From positions 159,719,741 through 159,783,740 of the forward strand of contig CM041465.1 of NCBI GenBank assembly GCA_023213395.1: a DNA stretch of 64,000 bases. The letters are read 5' to 3'. Below are positions 9,996 through 21,609 of this stretch, piece after piece. Position numbers and translations under genes: made by a program. Below the pieces are notes generated by a model. It was not told the origin of the DNA. It made no database searches and worked only from the letters and a program-made list of their open reading frames with translations. The DNA is from Cycas panzhihuaensis (taxonomy: Eukaryota > Cycadophyta). Within the stretch, counting starts at the first letter, position 1. Each line of letters starts with the position of its first letter.

Positions 9996-10408
9996 ATGTC
10001 CATCTACATCTTTACCGATGGCGGAAGCTGCGGTAATCCTGGACCTTCTGCCACTGCATGGATTCTCCATGACCCTTGGACACGATCTCCTGCTCAGGAT
10101 CTTCCTCCCGAGGCTACCAACAACGGTGAATATACATGGTTATTGAAGCCCTTACTGATGCCTTTCGTTTCCATCACGGATCCATCGTTCTGCTTTGTGA
10201 CTCTCAAGTTGTGGTGTCTCATCTCACGCAGGTTTACCAGGTCCGATACCCTCACTTGAGGACTCTTGCTTCTGCTGCCAGATCCCTCCTAGCCTGCTTC
10301 TATTCTGTCAATATCCAGCATATTCCTCGGGCCCTCAATGCTGAGGCAGATAGTCTCGTTCGCCTCATCCTTGAGCACCGCCTTCCTCTCCTTGCTGACC
10401 GTCCCTGA
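9996..10408 (+). pseudogene. additional RNase H of Tat-A near the 3' LTR
   Basis: The frame begins MSIYIFTDGGSCGNPGPS and carries the four acidic residues expected of RNase HI: Asp in TDGGSCGNPG, Glu in NNGEY, Asp in CDSQVV and Asp in NAEADSL. The GSCGNPG form is that of the archaeal/plant-type RNase H known as an extra domain in Tat elements. A one-base deletion near 10130 breaks the frame; the second half continues in another frame from 10136. It ends about 100 bases before the 3' LTR. A matching copy is in Tat-C at 44560-44915 (minus). In known Tat elements this domain is usually placed inside pol, so its location here is unusual. Confidence 0.85.
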
Positions 10409-10495
10409 GGCTTGTCTGGCCCTCCTGTCGCCCAAGCCCCAGGTCGCCTTATACTTTGCTTTGCGATCCGTTCGCACCTCTGAAACTGGGCTACT

Positions 10496-10510
10496 AATGA
10501 GGTAAAACTA
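10496..10510 (+). other. polypurine-tract candidate of Tat-A
   Basis: The sequence AATGAGGTAAAACTA lies immediately before the inferred LTR start TGGTGCC. Tat-C has ACTAATAAGGTAAAACTA at the matching place (minus, next to 44425). It is not a perfect purine run, but it is the conserved block between RNase H and LTR. Confidence 0.5.
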
Positions 10511-13505
10511 TGGTGCCTACCCTTTGCTTGCTCTTTTACTTGATTATACATGCTTTTCTGCATCTTTTGTGGTGGGGGCATCCCCCTCACCTTGCTCAGT
10601 TTTCCAGTCGGTTTCCATGTGGCTCATAGGCAGCCCCTATGTTGTCTCCACCGCCGCTTTCGTATCCACGCATTCCACCACGACACTCGCTGGCACCCTT
10701 TCCTACTGTTATGATCTTGATTGTTACATCTATATACACATGTGCTCTTGTGGTTGTGTTGCCAAGTCGCCATCGCACTGCCCGAGCGACGAGGCTCTCT
10801 TGCCGAGGCGTGTTTCCGACTTCCTGAATGGATACGAAATCACCGACTCAGGTAAGTGCAGGTATGTTTCTCACCTTGTCATTGCTCTCTTTTGATGAGT
10901 GTTTGCTTGCATGTCTACATGTTCGTGGCTTTGTAAGCGACTTTGTCTTCGTCTACACTTATTCTAGCCTATGACGACTATAGCAGGGGCACACTCCCAA
11001 CGAGTGTGGCACCCTGGTGGCCACTTCACTTCCTGCATCTGCCCTCCTCACTCCAAGATCCACTAGGTTTGCGCCACCTCCGCCCGCGTGATGACTCGTC
11101 ATCGTTTGGTCAACTTGCCACACTATTTTGAGCCCTATTTTTGCCCTTTTGGACCTGTTTGTTGGCTTGTTTACCCCCGGGTAGGTGTTTTAGCCCCCTA
11201 TTGGGTCTTTTTGTCTTCTTGACTAAATTTGTCGAGCCTATTTTTGCCTCTGGGTTTGTACCACCAAGATTTTCGTGGTACCGTCGGAATATCTACTGAT
11301 CTGTGAATTTTACAAATGTTGATCGTTCTAACTTATTTTTTGAAATCCGCCGTGGTAATTTCATATTTATTGTGAAACTGCCACGTGTCCCGCGACTTAA
11401 CTCTCTCCCAGTCGTGCCCTAATAACTCACTTTAGGGTTTGGGTTGGGTACTTAAGTCACTTTTGGCTCAACTTTAAAGTTTTGGCTCACTTTTTGAATT
11501 GCTCCTCAAGGAAACAATGCTGTGCTCTGCTCTTCTCTGCTGCCCTGCTGCTACCACAGGACCTGCGTCTCTCCTACAGCACCCAGCTCTCCTTTGGTGT
11601 GGCTAGGACATCTTCCCAGCCCCTCACACACCTTGGAGAGGGCCCCTTGGAGAGATTTCAGTAGATTCTTGCCCCGGGCAGTCTTCAAGTGTTCCAAGTG
11701 CAGGTGTTCTCCTTCCAACTTCCTTAGTAGGGCCCCAAACTTGCTACACCATAGTTCTGGGCTAGTTTCTCAGCCTCTCCTTGCCAGCCCTTGGCTGAGG
11801 CAAGCCCCTTTCCTCTTCCACTTAGGTATTTGTTGATTTTAGTTGTTTCTTTTGTGATATTGATGCTCTATCCTGCTTGTTTCTTTCTTGTCTTCGTGAG
11901 GGTTGCTTTCCTCTTTTTATTGGGCTGTTCTACCTCTGTCATAGTACCTCCTACCTACGTTTGTTGCTCAAGGCAGCGGTATTGAGGGTTGACATAGGCT
12001 TTGGGAAGGAGCTGGGTGCATTCTGTACCACCTTCTATGCTCCTTAAGTGGCTTTAAGCCCCCCAAATCCTCCCTCTTACCTCGTGCTGCCCTTGGCACT
12101 CAAATGGGGGTTTGTTGGCCCTCTCTTAGCCACTGCAATCAGTGCTATCACACGTTGTAGTGTTGGTTTGTGGGCTTAGGCTTAGGTCTGGGCAACTTAC
12201 ATAAGTCCCAACTGCTTGTCCTTGTCCAACTCTTCTCCCGGCAGCCCGGTTTGCTCTTCATAGCATCCAGGTTCGCCGTGGGTCTTCTCTGGCTCCTCTT
12301 TGCCTCTTTGTTGCTATTTCCAGCCATCCTCCTTGGCCTTGCCCTTGCTACCTTGTGGCCTTTGGGGGGAGGTTAGGGTGCTCTTTGCGGGAGGTGGGCC
12401 ACTCTGAGACTTACCGGTTGCTTTCCTTTTGCTTGGGTTGCCCTCTTTTACATGCTATCATCGTTGTGTTGATGCTAACATATATGTGTTTAGATTCATA
12501 TTTGTATTATATAGATATATATTGTTAGGATCTCGTTATTGCATGTTAGTATCCTTTCTCCAGAAAGGGGAGGCCTTGGTTGCTTGCGGTGCTTGGCGCA
12601 TAAAGGTATTTTTCTGCGTTCCATTCTTAGGTAAGTGCTCTTCCGCATGTTATACTTTCATACTTCTTTAGTTACTAGCATTTAGCTCCTTTGTTTCCTT
12701 GGCATTGTATTTAGTATCTTTCCAGGGAAGGTAAGGAAGCCCCTCATTCCAAATCTGCCGTGACGCTTCGCATCTGACGCACCGCGTGGAGTAGTTTGGT
12801 GTCCCTCGGGAGGGCCCTCATCACACACACCTCCGGTCCAGGTGCACGCCTCACTCTACCCTACCACCTTTTTCCTTTTGAATTCCTTTTTAGTAATTAA
12901 CTCATTGGAGAATAAAAGGGAAACTTGACTTTACTTTTCGGTTACGCTTTATTTGTTTTTATTGCATGCATCTCTGCTACCCATGGGAAAGGCTATAGGA
13001 ACCGCCCCTTTCACCTTTCCTCCTATCCTTAGCCGTGCAAGCTCCTTGCCTCCTATACTATTCGTGTGCCCGGTTAGCTTGCTTAGGCATACCTTGACCC
13101 ACCTTCTTGGGTCGCCTCTCTTACTTTCCTTTGGTTCCCCTGCTCCACCGGGTAACCAAAGTGACCCCGCCTATAGGCCCGCCGCTTGCCTATCCTCCCT
13201 CATTTCCCGTCGCTCTAGGGAAACTCTTAAAGGTTCCTCTTCTTCCCCTTCCGGCCATCTGAGGGTGGGAGGATCCTTCCCTTAGGTCAACCCAGGTTAA
13301 CCCTACGCCTCCTCACCCATTGTTCGAAGTGGTGGGGGATCACTCTTTGGTAGCCACATTCCATTGCAGGTCCCAAACTCGTGCTCCGGCGCACAGGGCG
13401 CTCTGCGTGGTAATTACTTTTCTTATAGGTCTCTCTCTCGATCATATCATCACCCACTCTCACCACACCTATTAGTTAGGTAGCTATCCCGTAGACGCGC
13501 GTCCA
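10511..13505 (+). repeat. 3' LTR of Tat-A
   Basis: The right end (CA at 13505) is fixed by comparison with the 5' LTR and by the abrupt change to Tat-B sequence. The left end (TG at 10511) is inferred from the conserved boundary shared with Tat-C. Sequence from about 10700 onward aligns in reverse with the LTR of Tat-B (26091-29310), which supports an LTR of about 3 kb. It contains a good donor-like CAG/GTAAGTGC near 10851, a G-box/ABRE-like GCCACGTGTC near 11379 and the inverted repeat GTACCACCAAG/GTGGTAC near 11260-11285. No coding region was recognised. Confidence 0.8.
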
Positions 13506-15380
13506 GCAGGTATTAAGTAGATGTGGCTTACTAAAGGCCATCTGGACACCATAGTACACATCAGATCAGTGTCTCCTAGTGGACATAGTCTTACACTAGG
13601 ATCATAGGTAGCATGTGTTCCACCTCCCCCAAGTGGAGGATGTCACTATCACACCTAGAGGCATCTAGAGGATCTTGGGGGTATCGACAATAGGAGCACT
13701 GGCATTGCTAGGGATATTACCTAGCAACAAAATGGTACATAGGGAGGCAGCAACCTATTTTATAGGCTAGGACAGGTGGAAGAGGAGAGGCATACCCATA
13801 CAGAGCATGATCATGTCACAGATTCCTTGAGTCAGGAAGTTGATCACACTGTGCATTCTATTTTATATACCCTGAAAATAGAACTATAGAGATATACCCG
13901 ACAGATGGATGGAGACAGTGAGGAGATGTAAGACTAGGGAGAGGTTGGATTAGGCCACATTGATAACGGTGAACCTAATCACCCAACTGGATGCTATCAG
14001 GGTGGTTGGGAGAGGAGGTTTGTCATACAACATATTGCTGCAATGTTGGTTCTTTGATTATTTTGGAACAGTAGCACCAGCAAGAGGACTGCACCCTATC
14101 TTAGTGTGGGCTCCTATGGTCCACAAGTGGCAAACTTAGTTCAAGGGGACCGAGGATCAGGCACACATCTAACACTCGGTGGAGGCTACGCCACTGGACC
14201 TCCTCACCATGGCAGACTACATAGGAGACTCTTATAGAGGGGTGAAGTGGGACAATGATGATGAGGTGGGTAGAGAAGGAGGAGCTGAAGGTAGCCCAAG
14301 AGGGTACGATAATGATGGGGATGATAGGGAAGGCCCATCAAGAGTCGTAGGTAGAGAGGTAGGTCCATCAAGGATTACAAGAGGAGAGGCAGGACCTTCG
14401 GGAGCCGTAGGAAGAGAGGCAGGTCCTTTAGGAATTGTAGGGAGAGGTAAGGCACCACAGACGCCAGTCCGGATACTAAGGATAATGAGGAGAGCTTGGG
14501 TAGCAACAACACTAACAAAGGAGGGTAGAGGTACCTTGACAGGTTAGGTCATATGCGAGGTGTTACTAAAGGAGTTAGAGGTACCAACAGCTGGGGGAGG
14601 ACTTGAGGAGGAGGTGATCGTCTGAGCTAAGGAGCCAGCAGTCCCAAGAGGTGAGACACTACCTTTTCTTATTGTCTTTCGATCACTAGACATCTAGTTA
14701 TTCTATTTCATTTAGTTTGTTTGGTATATATATATATGGATATATATACTAATACATGGTGTGTTAGACTTCACAGGAGCAACGGATATAGGGAGATTAG
14801 TTGAGGTGATAGTTTGGGAGATATTTCCCTAGGCCTACGCGAAGGGATAACTTCCCATCCAGGCATGAGAGGAGCCACGGTCGGTAGGGGCTCATACAGC
14901 AGTATTTACCCCATTAGTCAGGGCTAGAGATGTGTGGGTAGTAGAGTCCCATGAGTACAAGGTGAGAGTGGGACAGCTACAAGGTGAGCTAGAAGAGACC
15001 ATAGTAGAGAAGGATACTCTACAAGGTTAGGTTTAGGTACTAGAGGCTTAGGGAGGAGTAGGTGGCATGTAGACAGTCACATCAGGGTGGCAGTACTAGA
15101 GGAGCAACTTTGAGGGATGGAGGAGATGTTCTAGGGGATGGAGGAGAGGCTCCAAGGAGTAGAGGGTGAGAGGGATCGTATTCAGGCACGATACAATCAT
15201 CTGGTAGATCAGGTGATGTTGAGGTCATCGCGAAGCATGACATATACTCACATGATGGTGATGACCTTGAGGAGGCCTTAGGACGACAGGAGCGAGGTAG
15301 GGAGCTCCCAGAGGCGCAGGAGGAGTCTAGGAGGCATGTGGTCCCCAGGAGAGGGATCACATAGACTAAGAGATAACGCA
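13506..15380 (+). pseudogene. antisense plant-mobile-domain-like gene of Tat-B
   Basis: Tat-B gag-pol is on the minus strand, so this plus-strand gene is antisense within its element, as in Tat-A. From about 13560 it encodes LVDIV, HVFHLPQVEDVTITPR and a long PMD-like body with several stops, then VEATPLDLLTMADYIGDSY (14179 on) and an acidic, Gly/Arg-rich stretch. After an intron comes IVWEIFP and a charged tail ending near 15380. The first codons are missing because Tat-A inserted here; the piece to the left should lie beyond Tat-A, outside the window. Confidence 0.8.
14651..14776 (+). other. intron in antisense PMD gene of Tat-B
   Basis: Exon end CCAAGAG is followed by GTGAGACACT; the 3' side is GACTTCACAG/GAGC, with ATACTAATAC about 25 bases upstream as a branch candidate. 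Position and codon phase (phase 1) equal those of the Tat-A intron. Length 126 bases, with a TA-rich core. Confidence 0.7.
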
Positions 15381-16130
15381 CCAGGCGTAGGGGAATACTA
15401 GAGAGTAGGATATATTTAGTTGTGATTTGGGAAAGCACCAGACCTCTAGGGAGTTACCATATGTTTCCACATGATTGTACTACTCCCTGCAAGGGTTCTG
15501 GCTTCCTACGGATAATGTACTATACCATTTGTACAATATGTCACTTTCTCAATGTATATAGACGAGGCCATTGGTACCCTATTTGATATATAATGGCATG
15601 TGATGATGTATGATGGTGGATTATGTTGCTTTTACTTTTATGTATATGTTTGTATGTATATGTGTGAGGGTGCGCAGGTGCACGAGGAGCTATAGATCAT
15701 GATGTTTTTGAGTTGATTACCATATGGTTTGTGTTAGATAATTGTTTGAGTTGCACACACTTCCTTTCATGTAGGGCCACACCCCTAGTGGGCATACACG
15801 ATCACCACAAGCATCAGTGATGGGCGTATATGGGGCTAAGAGATAAGGGGGCTATACATGTCCACATAAGAGCATAGCAGAATATGCACAGGAAGTGCTA
15901 GTAAGAAAAGGAGTAATGATACTCGAGCATGCCATCCTAGTTAGGGAGTGTTTTCAGGCTTAGAAGCGATAGGGACAACACACCCAATTAGGAGGATGGG
16001 GCCCCCAAAGAAAGGGGGACAAGGGGTTCTACAGGAGGAACCTAAAAAGAGTAAGAAGGCCACCCTAAGCTGTCATCCCACCTGCGATTAGGAGGAATGG
16101 GGACACGCTTAGGGTGGTAGTTTAGGCTCA
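15381..16130. other. interval between PMD gene and pol of Tat-B
   Basis: No coding region was recognised. The left half resembles the 3' region after the PMD gene of Tat-A in reverse (TGTATATGTTTGTATG-type sequence). Near 16115 is GGTAGTTTAGGCTCATTTT, a motif seen again beside the pol end of Tat-C (49160, 49277, 49320) and near 44332. Confidence 0.45.
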
Positions 16131-17400
16131 TTTTGTAGCGCAAAGAAAGAAGTGGTTATGTGTAAAATTTCTTTAGGAATTTCCCATTAATGACCTTCTT
16201 GAACTCCAGACCTTCTAAGGTGGTGATCCTATAAACGCTATTACCGAGACTCTCAAGAATGACAAATGGGCCAACCCACTTAGGTCCAAACTTGGATAGG
16301 TAGTCATGGATATATTCTAATTTGACGACGTGGTCCTTAGGATGTAAAGGGCAGGAATGAAGGTATTTATCATATGTCCTTCATGCCCTAGCCTTAGAAG
16401 CGAGATTCACTTGGTAGGTAGTCAAGCACCTCTCGTTTAAGGCCTCAAGATCTATAAGGTGAGCCTGGCGGATAGACTCCTCGTCGACAAGACCCTGAAG
16501 AGAGACTTGTAATGAGGGAATTTCCACTTCTAATGGGAGAACTGCCTCTGTTCTGTATACTAGGGAAAAAGGGGTCATTCCCATAGCAATACGGATAAAT
16601 GTGCGATAAGCCCATTAGAGCAAAAGGGAGCTGAAGATGCCAATCTCTTTGTGTTTGGACTATGGTTTTCTTTAAAATATTTATAAGGGTTTTATTCAAT
16701 GATTCAACTTGGCCATTGGCCTGGGGGTAATAGGGAGAGGAGGTTTTGTGAAAAATTTTGAACTTTTCATAAAGTTTGTCCATCTCCTTATTATAGAAAG
16801 GAGTTCAATTATTAGTGATCAAGACATCGAGAACTCTGAAACGATAGATGATGTGCTGGTAGACGAAGGTGACTATCGTCTTACCAAGAGTAGTGGTCAA
16901 AGGGACTAATTTAGCCCATTTAGTGAAGTACTCCATAGCAGTCAAGATGAACTTGTGCTGCAATGAAGAGGATAGGGATATAGCTCCAATAAGGTCCAAC
17001 CCCCATTAGGAAAAGGGCCATAAAGATATGATGGGATTGAAGGCCTTAGAAGGCAAGTGGCTGATGTTAGCATGCTCTTGGCACCGCTGACATCTCAGGG
17101 CATAGGCATGGGCATCCTTAAAGAGGGACAACCAATAATACCCCATATGGAGGATCCTTTAGGCCATGGATTGGCCCTTAAAGTGACCTCTGTATATGCT
17201 ATTATGGTATTCACGAAGTATTGGTTCTCTTCGTTGGGGTTGATGAAGTGAAGAAGGATCCCATCAAATGATCTCTTGTACAACACTTTGCCCATGAGGA
17301 AGTATTTCTTGGTAGTAGTCCAAATATGAGACCTAACTTTGTTGCTGGCTTCAGGGTGATACTGCTACTGGGTGAGGTATTATATAATGTCTCCATACCA
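16131..17400 (-). pseudogene. pol: integrase of Tat-B
   Basis: Read on the minus strand: H2C2-type N-terminal region (about 17300-17060), core with MDLIGAI (first Asp), a degraded second site VLITNN where Asp-Asn-Gly is expected, and GQVESLNKTL with the catalytic Glu (about 16715). Then GMTPFSLVYRTEAVLPLEVEIPSL, typical of Tat integrases, and KFGPKWVGPFVI at the C-terminus. Several stops and shifts break it. No additional RNase H lies between the gypsy RNase H and this integrase. Confidence 0.85.
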
Positions 17401-18900
17401 CTCACTTTTAGTAATTAGATGGGGAGGAGAATCTTGAATGGCCAATATAGGCTCATCTGGCAAAGAATCATCAATAGGAACATCAAAAGGGTTCGGGATG
17501 GGAGTGTTAGTGAGTTGCTTAGCTACCACCATCCCTTTCTTTGACTTCCTGTTAATGATTTGGAGGTCAAATTCCTGAAGGAGGTCGACCCACTTATCGG
17601 TCCTACTTGTCAAGTCAGGGATCAGATTAAATGATCACCCGCATGGTATTCCTGAGCAAATAGTACCTGAACTTCTTGGTTGCATGTACTAAGGAGAGAC
17701 ACTCCTTCTCGATAGGGGACTAGTTAAGATCAATAGCCACAAGAGTGTGAATGATGAAGTAAATGACCCTTTCAGATCCTGAATCATCTTCTTGGGCTAA
17801 CGTAGCACCTAAAGACTCATTGATAGCCGAAGTATAAAGAATGAATAGCCTGTCAAAGAGAGGGGGAACCAATGTCGAGGCAGAAGCGAGGGCTTCCTTG
17901 AGTTCTTCAAAGGCTTGCTAGGCCTTTGAAGACCAGATGAATGGGGCTCCCTTCTTTAGTAAGTTGGTAAGAGGTTTGGCATTTATGGTGAAATTCACTA
18001 AGAAATGCCTAAGAAATCCAAGCCTACCTAAGAATGACTTGATTTGTCATTGAGTTTTAGGAGGCAACATGTCAAGGATAGCCTTGACTTTATCGAGGTC
18101 GATTTGGATTCCTTGTTTTGACATAAGGAAACCAAGGAGTTTGCCAGTTATCATAGCAAACACACATTTAAGAGGGTTGAGGCTTACATAGTATTTGTGG
18201 CATCATGCGAAGATGACTCGCAAATCAGAAGGATGATGGGCTCTAATGCATGAGAGACCCATCATATCGTCTATGAAAACCTCTAAAGATTTGTTGATAA
18301 AGTCATGAAAAATGAATTGCATCACCCTTTAATAGGTGGTGCCTGTATTCTTTAGCCTAAAGGGCATCACCTTATAGGCGAAGGTGCCCCATGGGGTAGT
18401 GAAGGTCATCTTATAATGGTCTTCGAGAGAAATCTAGATTTGGTTATAGCCTAAGAAGCCATCCATTAAGGACATGACTTGAAAACTGATGGTTTGATCA
18501 ATGATTTGATCGATGAAGGGAAGTGGGAAGTTGTCTTTGGGACATGTATTATTGATGTCTCAAAAATTAACACTTATCCTAATTATCTCATTCTTTTTGG
18601 CAATGAGGATAATATTGGACACCCACTTAAAGTAGTTAATAGAAATGATCAACCCTCCATTTAGGAGTTTTTTAACTTCTATCTTGATAGTAGCTAAAAG
18701 CTTGGGATGAAGAGGGTGCTTCTTTTGATGCATGGGGCGAGCGCTTGGGATAGTGGTGAGGTTGTGGGTAATGATCGAAGGGTCTATCCCCTTCATATTG
18801 GAATAGTCCCATGTGAAGATGTCTTGAAATTCCTAGAATAGAAGGGTGTACTCCTTCATTTCATTAGGAGAGCATTCTACTCTCACCTTAATGACCTTAC
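17401..18900 (-). pseudogene. pol: reverse transcriptase and gypsy RNase H of Tat-B
   Basis: The RT starts with YDMKGIDPSIITHNL-like sequence at about 18796. It has KKLLNGGLIISIN, the fingers WVSN, and the palm motif EVFIDDMMGLSH at 18255-18285, where FIDD stands for the usual YVDD. The gypsy RNase H follows (LYTSAINESLGATLAQED, ERVIYF, PIEKECLSLVHA, YYLLRNTMRVI), ending in DLLQEFDLQIINRK. Stops are scattered throughout. Confidence 0.85.
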
Positions 18901-20215
18901 CTGGGGCAAGGACTATATCCTTGGTTGCCTCCATGCATATGGCATTCCCCTCCTCGAAGTGGAGGGGGGGTCAGTCAACGGGAAGGGGCAGAATAAGAGA
19001 TGGATTTGGGTTAATGAGGGAAGACCTAATAGCGAGGACCTTCTAGTGACCAAGCCTATAGTGACCAAAAGGGAGATTAGGTGTGGAGCCTACTAAGTGC
19101 TCAGGCAAAGTCTTGTCATCCTTGAAGTAGTCCACCCCATGGATGACCACACCTTGAGAAGTAGAAGAAGTGGGATCGTGGCAGTTAATACATTGCTTGA
19201 CACACCCAAAGGACTCTCCATAAGAGTCAGAAAGAGTTCTCTTGTGAGGAACAACAGGAGGCTCCCCAGCTTCATAGTCTATAGGGGACGATGAAGAGAG
19301 AGACGCAAGAATTGCTTGATTGACAGGAGCGATAACATGAGACACAAAGGAAGAGTTAGTTTCTTTAGTAATGGGAGTTCTAGATTGGGACTTGGAATCA
19401 AGGAAGTGCCCTCTACTTGTGCCTAGGAGAGAGATGGGATGAGGGAACTCCTTATCCTCACCATCAGACTCATTATCATTAAGTATGGCAAGATACCTAT
19501 AGCTTCTGACACCAATAGGGGCGAAGCATATGAGGTTGGAAGAAGAAGGTGAAGGGTCTTCTTCTAAAGGGGATGGATTAGGGATGCTGATGGAGCAAGC
19601 AGAAGCATGGGTAGAAAGGTCCTTGCCTCCTTTTACTTGACCATGAACCACTTGATGAGTTTGGCATGGTTTCTTAATGGGAGGAGGCTCCCAGGGGACA
19701 ACCCTCATTTGCCCTTTATGGATGAACTTAAGTTGTCCCCATCGGGACGAGCACATGGCTCCCATTTAGTCATGCCATAGGCATCCTAATAGAAGATTAT
19801 AGTTGACATCGATGTCAAGAACTATAATGTCAGTAAGGACAATCTTATCCTCAAGAATAAGGGGGATGGATACCAATCTAAAGGGTGTCTTTTTACTACC
19901 ATCATAGCCTTGACACCGCCATGGAACTGGCTCTAGGGCTAATATGCCAAGCTCTTGTATGACATGCAAGGGCATGGCATTAATAGAAGAATCATTATCA
20001 ACAATGGTACTCTGTAAAGTGCAATTAGGAGTATTAATGGTTATGGTGAAGGGGAAATACCAGTGGCACTCCCTTTCACTCGTAGGGGGAAGGTCCTTAA
20101 GATCAAAAGAGATGACAGATTCATGGCTTGGGGCAATACCTAAGGCGTGGACAGATATATCACCCAATCCTGAGGCTTCTAGGAGAAGTGCATATTGTTT
20201 AGGGTATCTCCTCAA
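18901..20215 (-). pseudogene. pol: protease and acidic linker of Tat-B
   Basis: The frame from 20215 holds TIVDNDSSINAMPL at about 19999. The active-site Gly of DNGS is Asp here, so the protease would be inactive. VNYNLLLGCLWHD follows. A second frame (19765-19043, 240 codons) is the linker seen in Tat-A, with RFAPIGVRSYRYL-like and GVDYFKDDKTLPEHL motifs. The 20216-23303 insertion separates this piece from gag. Confidence 0.85.
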
Positions 20216-20436
20216 TGTTGGAAAATAGAACCTGTAATAATATATTCATAAATAAACTAAAACACACCTTTACATGATTGAACGATACCCTTAAGGTACC
20301 TCCATTGTATTACAATATCCTTACAACAACATTACAATATAATACATAATATTGTGTATTTATAATATAAGTCATGATGGAAGAGTAGGACCCACTTGCA
20401 TATAGGACAAATCAAATATGCATTAATATTCCAACA
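20216..20436 (-). repeat. 3' LTR of gag-only element
   Basis: A 221-base copy with TGTTGG...CCAACA ends. It matches 23080-23303 with scattered differences. Confidence 0.93.
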
Positions 20437-20450
20437 CTCCCCCTTAATGA
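20437..20450 (-). other. polypurine tract of gag-only element
   Basis: The minus strand reads CATTAAGGGGGAG directly before the LTR. The same tract precedes the LTR of the LARD at 52512-52526. Confidence 0.8.
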
Positions 20451-20772
20451 ACATTTAGGTTATTTATACTTGTAATGCCTTGTCCTTAGAAATGTCTTGA
20501 AAATAATGTCTTCAACTTGATCCTTGTCTTCGATATTGTAGTAATGTCTTTACTGCAGAATGATGTCTTCATCTTGATTTTCATCTTCAATTCTATACTG
20601 ATGCCTTTGTAAGATGATGTTCTCAGCTTGATTTCCATTTTCAATCCTATAGTGATGATGATGTAGCAGCTCTAGTAAGTGTAAATTCTGATTCTTTATT
20701 GTGCCTGGTCTAGTCTGATTTTGATGTAGATCTTATAAACAACCATCTTCAATCACAACTTGCCTATCATCA

Positions 20773-21609
20773 TTATCCTATATAAACTCTTGAACACCAT
20801 GTACAATAGATTTCTTCAACCTTAGGAGTGGAGTCTTGATCAACTTGCATACTCTTTGAACTTGAGTCAATGCTCAAAGAAGAAACACCATTCAAACTTG
20901 AATCAATACTTAAAGTATGAATATCATCAATATAAGACTCATCCTTTATAGAACCATCAGATTCATATTCAATCTCTCTTGAAATCATGGTGTCATCTAT
21001 ATAAACCTTTATCAACTCATCACTTTCAATGTCTTCATTAGTAGTTATAGTCTTATCAATACACTCAACCATCATTTCTTTATATTCAGTAGAAATTTCA
21101 TCAGTACTCATACCTTCTTCATCTAGACATGCTGTTTCATCAATGTTGATGATATTTTCTTCATTTGTTGTACCTGTACCATAACCATAACTAGTCTTAA
21201 TTGCCTTTTCAATCATTCATTGTGTCTCTTTAGGAGTTTGTTCAAATACTTCTGTTAGAAAATCCCAAGCTTCTTTAGCATTACTTGCATGTAGAATCAT
21301 AGGAATGATAAAATGGAATTTAGAAGGAAGATCAACCTCATTAAATGCACTATAAATCATAATGAATGCCTTTCTATCTTTCTTCTCAAGTATTTCCTTT
21401 TCTTCTTTATCCTTAGGGATATCATATTCATCAGTAACAAGCTTCCACAAATCTCTAGCTATGAATAAACATCTCAATTTAATTGTCCAAAAGAAGTAGT
21501 CTTCACCATTACACTTAGGTACTAGAAGAAACAAATCCCTTAAGTAATATTCATTTGTTTCAGGAGCATATATAACCACATCATTATCCTCCATGGTTGT
21601 AAATGCCAT
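20773..21609 (-). pseudogene. gag: copia-type gag with acidic C-terminal region
   Basis: The first 130 codons (from 21609) are a copia gag of the UBN2 type: EDYFFWTIKLRCLFIARDLW, LVTDEYDIPKD, then ILHASNAKEAWDFL. A single in-frame TGA follows ETQ, and the same frame continues at once with MIEKAIKTSYGYGTG for 147 more codons. The second part is very acidic with YIDD and SIDSS repeats and resembles no enzyme. One frame with one stop suggests a fairly recent copy. No zinc knuckle is evident apart from a lone CTWC near the end. Confidence 0.75.

Noticed and set aside
14179-14547. The 122-codon plus frame as an independent host gene
   Set aside because: It is the middle of the PMD gene that recurs in Tat-A and Tat-C, with an intron shortly downstream; it belongs to the retrotransposon.
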